Of a stretch of DNA of 64,000 nucleotides, positions 55,977 through 64,000 are shown in pieces. Numbering within the stretch: the first letter of the stretch is position 1; each line of letters begins with the position of its first letter. The translations under genes were made by a program, and so were the position numbers. Source of the DNA: Flavobacterium urocaniciphilum (GTDB lineage: Bacteria; Bacteroidota; Bacteroidia; Flavobacteriales; Flavobacteriaceae). The notes beneath the pieces are model-generated. The model ran no database searches. It was not told the origin of the DNA and saw nothing but the letters and a program-made list of their open reading frames with translations. The stretch spans positions 372,001-436,000 of the forward strand of contig NZ_FOEI01000002.1 of assembly GCF_900110615.1 (NCBI RefSeq). The letters run 5' to 3'.

Positions 55977-56285
55977 ATGGAAAATAACAATCAAGAAGGT
56001 CAAATTAATATTGAATTAGACGAAAAAGTAGCGGAAGGAATTTATTCTAACTTAGCTATTATTAATCATTCTAATACAGAATTTGTGTTGGATTTTATTT
56101 CGCTAATGCCGGGAGTTCCAAAAGCAAAAGTGAAGTCAAGAATAATTTTAACACCCCAACATGCCAAGCGTTTACTTAAAGCTATGCATGACAATATTCA
56201 AAGATTTGAAAGTATTCATGGTCAAATTAAAGAAGAGGAGCAACCTCCAATTCCTTTAAATTTCGGACCAACAGGACAAGCGTAA
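55977..56285 (+). CDS. DUF3467 family protein
   Basis: This 102-residue acidic cytosolic protein matches the DUF3467 family: INIELDEKVAEGIYSNLAII, HSNTEFVLDFI, LMPGVPKAKVKSRIILTP and QHAKRLLKAMHDNIQRFE. A Pro-rich tail follows (QPPIPLNF). It has no signal peptide or membrane segment. The family is widespread in Bacteroidetes and has no known function that I can cite. It sits behind rpoC with its own terminator; the rpoC terminator lies in between, so it may be expressed apart. Its place beside RNA polymerase hints at, but does not show, a transcription role. Confidence 0.88.
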   Translation: MENNNQEGQINIELDEKVAEGIYSNLAIINHSNTEFVLDFISLMPGVPKAKVKSRIILTPQHAKRLLKAMHDNIQRFESIHGQIKEEEQPPIPLNFGPTGQA

Positions 56286-56290
56286 TTAAG

Positions 56291-56318
56291 AGCCTTTCAT
56301 TTTGAAAGGTTTTTTTTG
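56291..56318 (+). terminator. Terminator of the DUF3467 gene
   Basis: CCTTTCA (56293-56299) and TGAAAGG (56303-56309) form a stem with a three-base loop, followed by eight T. It lies just past the stop at 56285. Confidence 0.88.
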
Positions 56319-56427
56319 TGCATTTTGTCGGATTATTGTTTTTTTTGTCGGTAAATTATCGCTATTTGTTAAATTCATTCTATTTTAGTCTACTTTTTTA
56401 GAAATATTAACAAAAACCAAATTATCA

Positions 56428-59400
56428 ATGAAAAAACTTTACTTTAACTTTGAAAAAACGAAGTATACCAATAAGGTGTATTTGTTTTTTTTAATGTTGT
56501 TTTGTTTGTTTGTTAATTCAAGTTATTCGCAAATTGGTGTAACGGTTACAAATAATACAAATACAACACCAAACTTAGCAGCAAGTTACACATCACTTGC
56601 TAATGCTTTAACAGATTTAAATGCTGTTACAGCAATGTCTGGTCCTGTAACGTTAACTTTAGCGGCAGGGAATGAAACAGCTCCGCCAACAGGTCTTATA
56701 CTTGGAAGTGCATCTTTAAATGCTGTTTTAAGTGCAACAAACACAGTTACTATTACCGGTACTGGTGCTACAACAATTTTAAATGCTGGAATTGGTACTG
56801 CTACTCCTGCATCTACAGTTCCAGATGGTATTTTTAAATTAGTTGGAGCAGATTATGTTACCTTAAATGCTATAACTTTTACGGATTCTAATACAACAAA
56901 TCCTGCTTCAATGGAAGTAGGATTAGGTATGTTTAAATTATCTGCTACTGATGGTTGCCAAAATAATACAATCCAAAATTGTATCTTTAACATGCAACGT
57001 GTAAATAATGCTAATGCTACCGCTCCAATGGTTGAAGGGTCAGTTGGTATTGCCTTAATGAACTCTACAGCAATTGCGTCTACAACAGCATTAACAGTTA
57101 CAGCGGCTTCAGGTGCAAGTTCAAATAATAAATTTTATGGAAATACTATTAATGGTGGAAACTATGGTATTGTTTTAAGAGGTTTTACAGCAGTTTCCCC
57201 TTTTACATTAGCAGATACTAACAACGATGTTGGAGGTGCTTCTTTAGCTACAGGTAATACAATATTAAATTTTGGTGGAGCTGCAGCTGCAGCTAACCCT
57301 TCAGCAGGAATTAGAATTGTGGATCAATGGGGAGCAAATATTTCTTATAATAATATTAATAATAATAATGGTAGTGGTGTTAATCACGTTTCAACTTTAA
57401 GAGGGATTGTCACTTCAGGAGGTACTTCTGCTTCCATAAATATCAATAATAATACTGTTTCAATTCAAAGTGGTGCTACTACTTCACAATTGGATGGAAT
57501 TAATAATGGTATCGGATCTACTGCAGCATCAAATACAGTTAATATTAATAATAATACGGTTTTATTAGGATACCCTAATGTTGCAGCTGCAGGTAATACA
57601 ATTAATGGAATTATTAATTCAGGATCTGCTTCAGTTGTTAATGTGAATTCAAATTCTGTTTCTCAAATTTCTGGTGTAAATTTATATGGAACAGGAAGTT
57701 GGGTGATGATTGAAGGAGGTTCTCCAGGTGGAACTTTAAGTACTTCGAATAATATAGTTAGCAATATTGTAAGAGCTGGAGCAAGTGGAAATATAAGAGG
57801 AGTAAAAGCAACAACTCCTACTGGAATGTGGACTTGTACAGGAAATTTAGTAGAAAATATTAGTTATTCATTAGCTACATCAACAGGTAATATAGATGGT
57901 ATATATGATCTTTCTTCTGCTACTTTAACAAACATCTATAGCAATATTGTTAGAAATCTTTCTACACCAACTACCGGAATAATTCAAGGAGTTAGAGTGA
58001 ATACAACTGCTGGAACACATTCTTGTAGCAATAATCAGGTTTATAATTTTTCAACTACTGCTGGTGGTGCAGGAGGTGGAACCTTTACTGGTATTTCTTA
58101 TGGTGTTGGTGTTACATCAATTTTTGGTAATACAATTTATAATTTAAATAGTACAGGAACAACTGGTGGTACAGTTGGTACAATAACTGGTCTTTCTCAA
58201 ACAGGTGGTACAACAAGCTCTATGTATAATAATAAAGTTTATAATTTATCATCAACAAGTACTGGTGCAACAATTATTGGTATAAATTCTTCAGTAGTTA
58301 CTACAAGTTCAATTTATAATAATTTAATTGGAGATTTATTTGCTCCAGCTGCAAATGTTGTAAATGCTATAAGAGGTATTGATGTTTCTTCTACTAACGC
58401 AAATGTTTATCATAATACTGTTAATATTAATGCAACAAGTACAGGAACAAATTTTGGTTCTAGTGCATTAAATGCGTCTGCAACAACAAATTTAGATTTA
58501 AAAAATAATATATTTTTAAATGCTTCAGTTGCAAATGGTACAGGTTTAACAACAGCTTATAGAAGATCTACAACAGTTTTAACAGCTTATTCAACAGCTT
58601 CTAATAATAATTTATTTTATGCTGGTACACCTAGTGCAACAAATTTAATATTTAATGATGGTACAAATAGCGATCAAACATTAGCTGCTTTTAAAGCTAG
58701 AGTTACTCCTAGAGAATCATCATCAATTTCTGAAAATCCAACATTTGTATCAACAACTGGATCAAATTCAACGTATTTACATATCAATACTGTAACTCCA
58801 ACTGGAATTGAAAGTGGAGGAATGGCAATTGGATCAGTAACTACAGATTTTGATAATGATATTCGCCAAGGGAATGTTGGATATGTTGGTACTGGTTTAG
58901 CTCCAGATATGGGTGCTGATGAATTTGAAGGAGTTTCTACTACTCCAGTTTGTTCGGGAACACCTGCTTTAGCAAATACATTAACTTCTAACAATAATTT
59001 CTGTGTAGGAAATTCAACAATTTTATCTTTAGATGTTAATTATACAACATTGGGTATAAGTTATCAATGGGAATCTTCTATGGATAATATTTCATATTCT
59101 CCAATTGGAAGTGCAAATTTATCATCATATACTGCTTCTCCAATTTTTTCAACATGGTATAGATGTGTTGTTTCATGTTCTGCTTCTGGTTTATCTATGA
59201 CTTCAACTCCAGTGCAAGTAAATATTAATATGGCAACTTTTGCTACAATTCCTTTAACTGAAAGTTTCGAATCTACATGGATAACATCATGTGTAACAGC
59301 ACCATTAGGTGAAGATGTACCTAATAATTCATGGAGAATGATTAAAGGTGTTGATGCTGATGCTTCATGGAGAGCCGATAATACGACTACAACTTTAAGT

Positions 59401-62400
59401 GGTTGGTTATCAGTAAATGGAGCTTATACACCAATTTCACAAAATGGCGCTAGATCTGCAAGATTTCATTCATATAATGTTTCTCCAGCGGGAGACAAAG
59501 GATCATTAGATTTATATGTTAATTTATCACCTGCAGGTACTAAAGAATTATCATTTTACTACATTACTCCAAATACAGGAATTGATCAATTAGAATTGTT
59601 TTTATCAACAGATGGAGGTGCAACATTCAATCCTTTGGCAACAACTCCAGCATTAGCAGCGCCAACAACTGCTGTTACTACTTGGACAAATGTTAAAGCT
59701 AATTTAGCTACTAATTCAGCTACATGTGTAATTAGATTCAGAGCAACTGGAGATAATGGATCTTTTGATATTGGTTTAGATAACGTTTCAATTACTTTAA
59801 TTTGTAGTGGAGCTCAATCTATTACAACTTCACCAAATGTTTCAATTTGTAATGGAGATTCAACAGTTTTATCGGTTTCAAGTGCTAATGATCCAAATCA
59901 TAGTTATGTTTGGTCACCAGCTACAGGTTTAAGCGCAACTACTGGTTCAAGTGTTACTGCAAATCCTACAACTACTACTACATATACAGTTACTGCAACT
60001 GATTTGATTGGTGGTTGTGTTACAACAGGTTCTATCGTTGTTACAGTAAATCCTGCTCCTACAGCAGTTACTGTTACACCAGCTAATGCTCCAATTTGTA
60101 CAGGTAGTATTCAACAATTAACTGCTACAGGTGGTAAATATATTATTACTTCACTTTCTGGAACTGGAGCAAGTACTTCAGTAGGAAATACAACAGGATC
60201 TACTTTAGGTCCAAATCCTCTACAGAATTATTATGGAGGAAATAAGCAACAGTGGATTTATACTGCTGCAGAATTATCGGCTTTAGGTTTAGTTTCTGGT
60301 ACTCAAATTAATTCCATTAAATTAGAATTAGTTAATGCAAATACTACAGTTGCATTGTCAAATTTAGTGGTTAAAATGAAAAATACTACTACTGGTAGTT
60401 TTGCTTCTACAACTGCATGGGAAACGGGTTTAACTACAGTTAAAGCTGCAGGAAGTTATACTCCTGTTGTTGGTTTAAATACATTTACTTTTGACGTTCC
60501 ATTTACTTGGGATGGAACAAGTAATTTAGTTATCGAAATGAACTACAGTAATAATAATACTGGTGCTGGTTCTAATTATAACACTGCAAAATATAGCCCA
60601 ACTGCTTTTGTAAGTACAATTTTCTATAGAAATGACACTCAAACTGCTGCAGTAATTGATGCTTTTGTTGGTGCAGCAAACTATACTTACAGTTCTAGAA
60701 ATGACGTAACATTTGGTTATTATGTAAATGCGCCAGTAACATGGTCACCAATTACAGATTTATATACTGATGCAGCTGCTACAATTGCTTATACAGGAAC
60801 TGCAACAAATATGGTTTATACAAAACCTACTGCAGGTATAACTTATACGGCAACTGCAACTTTAGGAGGATGTACGAAATCTAATACATCTGTAGTTTCA
60901 TTAGTGCCAAACACTTCAAACTCAACAACTGCTTCGGCATGTGATTCGTATACTTGGTCAGTAAACGGTGCAACTTATACTTCATCTGGAACGTATACTA
61001 ATGTAGTTGGATGTCATACAGAAACGTTAAACTTAACAATTACTCCAAGTACTTCAAATTCAACAACTGCTTCGGCTTGTGATTCATATACTTGGTCAGT
61101 AAATGGTGCAACTTATACTACATCTGGAACGTATACTAATGTAGTTGGTTGTCATACTGAAACGTTAAACTTAACGATTACTCCAAGTACTTCAAATTCT
61201 ACAACGGCTTCGGCTTGTGATTCATATACTTGGTCAGTAAACGGTGCAAATTATACTTCATCAGGAACGTATACTAATGTGGTTGGTTGTCATACAGAAA
61301 CGTTAAACTTAACGATTACTCCAAGTACTTCAAATTCAACAACGGCTTCGGCTTGTGATTCATATACTTGGTCAGTAAATGGTGCAACTTATACTTCATC
61401 AGGAACGTATACTAATGTAGTTGGATGTCATACAGAAACGTTAAACTTAACGATTACTCCTAGTACTTCAAATGCTACAACTGCTTCGGCTTGTGATTCA
61501 TATACTTGGTCAGTAAACGGTGCAACTTATACTTCATCAGGAACGTATACTAATGTGGTTGGTTGTCATACAGAAACGTTAAACTTAACGATTACTCCAA
61601 GTACTTCAAATGCTACAACTGCTTCGGCTTGTGATTCATATACTTGGTCAGTAAACGGTGCAACTTATACTTCATCAGGAACGTATACTAATGTAGTTGG
61701 ATGTCATACAGAAACGTTAAACTTAACAATTACTCCAAGTACTTCAAATTCTACAACTGCTACGGCTTGTGATTCATATACTTGGTCAGTAAACGGTGCA
61801 ACTTATACTTCATCAGGAACGTATACTAATGTAGTTGGATGTCATACAGAAACGTTAAACTTAACAATTACTCCAAGTACTTCAAATGCTACAACTATTT
61901 CAGCTTGTGATTCGTATACATGGTCAGTTAATGGAGCAACATATACTTCATCAGGAACGTATACTAATGTATCAGGTTGTCATACAGAAACGTTAAACTT
62001 AACGATTACTGTTGCAACAATTTCAGGTTCTTCTACACAAGTTATTAATGGTGGTATTGCTACTGATGTAACTATTGAAGATATCGTTGTTACTTCAAAT
62101 GGTACTGTTACTTGGTACGCGTCTGCTTCTGATGCTGCTGCAAATATTAATCCATTACCGGCTGGAACAGTATTGAATAATGGCGACATTTATTATGGTG
62201 TTACAAATATTGGTTCTTGTAGAAGTACTGTTTTAGCAGTAACGGTAACAGTAGTTTTAGGAACTGAAAGTTTCGATTTAAATGAATTGAATTACTATCC
62301 AAACCCTGTTCAAGAAATGTTTAATATCAAGTATAATAGAAATATTACAGATATTCAAATTTTTGATTTATCAGGAAGAATGGTGAAATCACTTCAGCCA

Positions 62401-62511
62401 AACACAGATATGGTAGAAATTAATTTAAGAGAATTATCTTCTGCAATGTATATTGTAAAATTAAAATCTGAAGATAATAAGCAAACTGAAATTAAAATTG
62501 TTAAAAAATAA
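56428..62511 (+). CDS. Giant T9SS-secreted repeat adhesin
   Basis: This 2027-residue surface protein has a long charged N-terminus (1-17), a hydrophobic core and cleavage at SSYS-Gln35. Residues 90-820 look like a right-handed beta-helix: repeated N-rich turns such as NNTIQNCIF, NNNTVSI and VYHNTVNINAT. Ig-like or jelly-roll parts follow (WESSMDNISYSPIG; LTESFESTW near 945), and a PKD/Ig-like domain (LSVSSANDPNHSYVWSPATG). Residues 1496-1860 are eight 46-residue repeats. The last ~75 residues are a T9SS type A sorting domain (LNYYPNPVQE, IQIFDLSGRMVKS, ending KIVKK). The family expectation is secretion by T9SS and binding at the surface. No enzyme signature is seen. A strong terminator follows; no clear promoter is seen upstream. 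Confidence 0.9.
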   Translation: MKKLYFNFEKTKYTNKVYLFFLMLFCLFVNSSYSQIGVTVTNNTNTTPNLAASYTSLANALTDLNAVTAMSGPVTLTLAAGNETAPPTGLILGSASLNAVLSATNTVTITGTGATTILNAGIGTATPASTVPDGIFKLVGADYVTLNAITFTDSNTTNPASMEVGLGMFKLSATDGCQNNTIQNCIFNMQRVNNANATAPMVEGSVGIALMNSTAIASTTALTVTAASGASSNNKFYGNTINGGNYGIVLRGFTAVSPFTLADTNNDVGGASLATGNTILNFGGAAAAANPSAGIRIVDQWGANISYNNINNNNGSGVNHVSTLRGIVTSGGTSASININNNTVSIQSGATTSQLDGINNGIGSTAASNTVNINNNTVLLGYPNVAAAGNTINGIINSGSASVVNVNSNSVSQISGVNLYGTGSWVMIEGGSPGGTLSTSNNIVSNIVRAGASGNIRGVKATTPTGMWTCTGNLVENISYSLATSTGNIDGIYDLSSATLTNIYSNIVRNLSTPTTGIIQGVRVNTTAGTHSCSNNQVYNFSTTAGGAGGGTFTGISYGVGVTSIFGNTIYNLNSTGTTGGTVGTITGLSQTGGTTSSMYNNKVYNLSSTSTGATIIGINSSVVTTSSIYNNLIGDLFAPAANVVNAIRGIDVSSTNANVYHNTVNINATSTGTNFGSSALNASATTNLDLKNNIFLNASVANGTGLTTAYRRSTTVLTAYSTASNNNLFYAGTPSATNLIFNDGTNSDQTLAAFKARVTPRESSSISENPTFVSTTGSNSTYLHINTVTPTGIESGGMAIGSVTTDFDNDIRQGNVGYVGTGLAPDMGADEFEGVSTTPVCSGTPALANTLTSNNNFCVGNSTILSLDVNYTTLGISYQWESSMDNISYSPIGSANLSSYTASPIFSTWYRCVVSCSASGLSMTSTPVQVNINMATFATIPLTESFESTWITSCVTAPLGEDVPNNSWRMIKGVDADASWRADNTTTTLSGWLSVNGAYTPISQNGARSARFHSYNVSPAGDKGSLDLYVNLSPAGTKELSFYYITPNTGIDQLELFLSTDGGATFNPLATTPALAAPTTAVTTWTNVKANLATNSATCVIRFRATGDNGSFDIGLDNVSITLICSGAQSITTSPNVSICNGDSTVLSVSSANDPNHSYVWSPATGLSATTGSSVTANPTTTTTYTVTATDLIGGCVTTGSIVVTVNPAPTAVTVTPANAPICTGSIQQLTATGGKYIITSLSGTGASTSVGNTTGSTLGPNPLQNYYGGNKQQWIYTAAELSALGLVSGTQINSIKLELVNANTTVALSNLVVKMKNTTTGSFASTTAWETGLTTVKAAGSYTPVVGLNTFTFDVPFTWDGTSNLVIEMNYSNNNTGAGSNYNTAKYSPTAFVSTIFYRNDTQTAAVIDAFVGAANYTYSSRNDVTFGYYVNAPVTWSPITDLYTDAAATIAYTGTATNMVYTKPTAGITYTATATLGGCTKSNTSVVSLVPNTSNSTTASACDSYTWSVNGATYTSSGTYTNVVGCHTETLNLTITPSTSNSTTASACDSYTWSVNGATYTTSGTYTNVVGCHTETLNLTITPSTSNSTTASACDSYTWSVNGANYTSSGTYTNVVGCHTETLNLTITPSTSNSTTASACDSYTWSVNGATYTSSGTYTNVVGCHTETLNLTITPSTSNATTASACDSYTWSVNGATYTSSGTYTNVVGCHTETLNLTITPSTSNATTASACDSYTWSVNGATYTSSGTYTNVVGCHTETLNLTITPSTSNSTTATACDSYTWSVNGATYTSSGTYTNVVGCHTETLNLTITPSTSNATTISACDSYTWSVNGATYTSSGTYTNVSGCHTETLNLTITVATISGSSTQVINGGIATDVTIEDIVVTSNGTVTWYASASDAAANINPLPAGTVLNNGDIYYGVTNIGSCRSTVLAVTVTVVLGTESFDLNELNYYPNPVQEMFNIKYNRNITDIQIFDLSGRMVKSLQPNTDMVEINLRELSSAMYIVKLKSEDNKQTEIKIVKK
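60913..62007 (+). repeat. Eight 138-bp tandem repeats inside the giant T9SS gene
   Basis: Copies begin at 60913, 61051, 61189, 61327, 61465, 61603, 61741 and 61879, each exactly 138 bases. Each encodes SNSTTASACDSYTWSVNG, then TYTSSGTYTNVV and GCHTETLNLTITPST. Copies differ at a few synonymous or conservative sites (for example NSTT/NATT, ATYT/ANYT, TSSG/TTSG). The last copy diverges most (TISACDSY; NVSGCH). Each unit has two Cys, in ACDS and GCHT. Confidence 0.97.
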
Positions 62512-62533
62512 TTTCAAAGTATTATAATTTAAG

Positions 62534-62566
62534 ATGGACTAGCCTTTTGGTTAGTCCATTTTTTTT
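62534..62566 (+). terminator. Terminator of the giant T9SS gene
   Basis: An 11-bp stem (ATGGACTAGCC with GGTTAGTCCAT, one G-U) spans 62534-62559 with a TTTT loop, followed by a T-run. The adjoining TACTTTTG (62566-62573) fits the -7 consensus of the next gene. Confidence 0.93.
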
Positions 62567-62573
62567 ACTTTTG
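62547..62573 (+). promoter_or_regulatory. Candidate promoter of the GNAT gene, overlapping a terminator
   Basis: TTG (62547-62549) lies in the terminator loop and TACTTTTG (62566-62573) begins in the T-run. The spacer is 16 bases, one short of the usual range. The ATG is 25 bases downstream (62599). Confidence 0.45.
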
Positions 62574-62598
62574 ATTTAAATTATAATGAAACATAAAA

Positions 62599-63096
62599 AT
62601 GTTACAATTAAGGAAAATTGAAAAAGATGAATTGTCAATAATAAAAGATTTGGCATATGAAATTTGGCCAGATACTTATAAAGAGATTTTATCTGAAGAG
62701 CAATTAAACTATATGTTAGAAAAATTTTATTCTATTGATAATTTAGAAAGTCAAATGAATAATGGTCAGATTTTCGAATTGTTATTTGAAGAAAGTCAAA
62801 TATTAGGTTTTGTGGCTTATGAATTCAATTGTAACCAATCAGATAAATTAAAAATTCATAAAATTTATTTGTTGCCAGGAACTCAAGGAAAAGGATTTGG
62901 AAAATTTATGATAGATCAAATCATTAGTGGAGCTAAAAACAACAATCAAAAAGGAATTTTTTTAAATGTAAATAAATATAATAAAGCAAAATTCTTTTAT
63001 GAAAAAATCGGATTTATAATTGTAAAAGATGAGGTAATTGATATTGGGAATAATTATGTAATGGATGATTATGTAATGGAGTATGTTTTCAAATAA
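62599..63096 (+). CDS. GNAT family N-acetyltransferase
   Basis: This 165-residue cytosolic enzyme is a GNAT-fold acetyltransferase. KIHKIYLLPGTQGKGFGKFM holds the acetyl-CoA pyrophosphate loop (QGKGFG, motif A) and NVNKYNKAKFFYEKIGFIIV is motif B. The N-terminal region starts LRKIEKDELSIIKDLAYEIW. The substrate is unknown; such proteins acetylate amines of small molecules or proteins. It is preceded by a terminator and has no close neighbour on the same strand. Confidence 0.93.
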   Translation: MLQLRKIEKDELSIIKDLAYEIWPDTYKEILSEEQLNYMLEKFYSIDNLESQMNNGQIFELLFEESQILGFVAYEFNCNQSDKLKIHKIYLLPGTQGKGFGKFMIDQIISGAKNNNQKGIFLNVNKYNKAKFFYEKIGFIIVKDEVIDIGNNYVMDDYVMEYVFK

Positions 63097-63261
63097 AATC
63101 ATTTCAAAAAATATAAAGCTATAGAAATCAAGGTTTAATTGGTCTCTTTTTTTTGTTTTTCGCTGGTATTTAAAGCGTTACGAAAATTGTAGTTCTTTTG
63201 TAGTAGTCGATTTCTTATTTTTTAGAATTAGTTTTTATTCATTTGCGCCATAATTAATTAA

Positions 63262-64000
63262 ATGAATAAAAATTATATCATGAAAAAAATTACTTTACTT
63301 TTATTGATGATGTTTAGTACTGTCTTTTACGGACAATTAAGTAACTATACATTTACTCAAACTGCAGGAACTTATACACCTGTAACAACACCAATAACAG
63401 TTATTAATGGAAATGTAGATTCTGCCGTTTCTCCTTTAACAAATATTGGATTCAATTTTATTTTAGACGGAACATCATTTACTCAATTTTCTGCTACATC
63501 AAATGGATATATTAGATTAGGTGTAACAGGAAGTACAACTGCATATACTCCAATTAGTTCAATTGGTCAAGGTCCAGCGATTGCTTTTTTTGCAAGAGAT
63601 GGTAAAACGAATGGAGCAGTAGTTTATGAATTAACAGGTTCAGCGCCAAATAGAGTTTTAACTATCGAATATCCTAATTATTTTATTGATTGGTCTGCAA
63701 CAGGTAATACTTTATCAGCTCAAATCAAACTTTATGAAGGAACAAATAAAATTGAAATCGTATATGGAGCTTCTGCTAAAGTAAGTTCTTTTACTGGTCA
63801 AGTAGGTTTAGTTTCAAATACTAATAATAATTATTCAAACAGAACAACAACTACAGATTGGTCGGCAAGTGCTAATGGAGGAAGTAATGCAAGTACTATG
63901 ACTTGGTCTGCAACTGTAGGTCCTGCAAACGGATTAACATATACTTGGAATCCACCAACATGTTTAGGTCCAACTAGTTTAAATGCAAGTAATTTAAATA
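63262..64000 (+). CDS. Secreted protein with possible fibronectin type III start, cut by window end
   Basis: A frame open to the window end starts at ATG 63262 or, more probably, ATG 63280 in the same frame. A signal peptide is clear (KKITLLLLMMFSTVFYG) with Gln at +1 (residue 19 from 63280). The N-terminal ~200 residues form a beta-rich domain with ATSNGYIRLG, GPAIAFFARDGK, RVLTIEYPNYFIDW and KIEIVYG, common at the front of Bacteroidetes T9SS proteins. The last visible residues, PTSLNASNLN, resemble the first strand of a fibronectin type III domain. The gene is incomplete, so length and C-terminal sorting signal are unknown. The 165-base spacer before it shows no exact promoter match. Confidence 0.85.
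   Translation, partial: MNKNYIMKKITLLLLMMFSTVFYGQLSNYTFTQTAGTYTPVTTPITVINGNVDSAVSPLTNIGFNFILDGTSFTQFSATSNGYIRLGVTGSTTAYTPISSIGQGPAIAFFARDGKTNGAVVYELTGSAPNRVLTIEYPNYFIDWSATGNTLSAQIKLYEGTNKIEIVYGASAKVSSFTGQVGLVSNTNNNYSNRTTTTDWSASANGGSNASTMTWSATVGPANGLTYTWNPPTCLGPTSLNASNLN

Noticed and set aside
60913..62007. CRISPR array
   Set aside because: The period is 138 bases with no unique spacers, the repeats are in frame, and no cas genes are near; it is a protein repeat.

Overview
The window is AT-rich chromosomal DNA from a member of the Bacteroidota, most likely the family Flavobacteriaceae and probably Flavobacterium or a close relative. Four signs point there. Promoters fit the Bacteroidetes pattern TTG-N18-22-TAnnTTTG. 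Genes start almost without Shine-Dalgarno sites. Several proteins end in type IX secretion (T9SS) sorting domains or belong to SusC/SusD and DUF5686 families. Predicted signal peptidase I sites are followed by Gln. I see no insertion sequence, prophage, CRISPR array or plasmid gene; this is mostly core genome with several surface-protein genes.

Layout. 1-9.8 kb: a secreted tail-fibre-like protein, then two divergently transcribed T9SS adhesin-like proteins (1921 and 635 aa). 9.8-12.9 kb: a tightly coupled operon of an ACC deaminase/D-cysteine desulfhydrase-like enzyme, a LysM glucosaminidase lipoprotein and hemL. 12.9-14.3 kb: three small exported proteins. 14.4-18.7 kb (minus strand): an operon of glutaminyl cyclase, prolyl-oligopeptidase-family peptidase and a cysteine-synthase-like enzyme. 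It diverges from the SRP RNA gene. 18.9-28.4 kb: M28 peptidase, aroQ, DUF5686 barrel protein, lysS, lipB, rnhB and two unknown exported proteins. 28.6-36.9 kb: a SusC/SusD pair, a putative porin and a second cysteine-synthase-like enzyme with CBS domains. 37-40.7 kb: DUF2851, PspC, helix-hairpin-helix protein and acyl-CoA dehydrogenase.

40.8-56.3 kb is the translation/transcription core: rpsU, xerC, hpf, tRNA-Thr, tRNA-Tyr, tRNA-Thr, tuf, tRNA-Trp, secE, nusG, rplK, rplA, rplJ, rplL, rpoB, rpoC and a DUF3467 gene. The order matches the Escherichia coli thrU-tyrU-glyT-thrT-tufB-secE-nusG-rplKAJL-rpoBC region, but without the glycine tRNA. 56.4-64 kb: a 2027-aa T9SS protein with eight 46-residue repeats, a GNAT acetyltransferase, and the start of another secreted protein cut off by the window end.

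The most interesting biology is regulatory. rpsU carries a near-perfect Shine-Dalgarno site, an exception in a phylum whose ribosomes hide the anti-SD with bS21, and this bS21 has a Tyr at position 54. Every predicted non-lipoprotein signal peptide exposes Gln at +1, and the glutaminyl cyclase that would cap those termini is encoded here. Structured spacers lie at rplL-rpoB, rpoB-rpoC and inside the tRNA cluster. I found no convincing wholly new multi-gene system; the strongest unexplained items are the structured spacers, the terminators that touch start codons or merge with promoters, and the DUF3467 gene behind rpoC.
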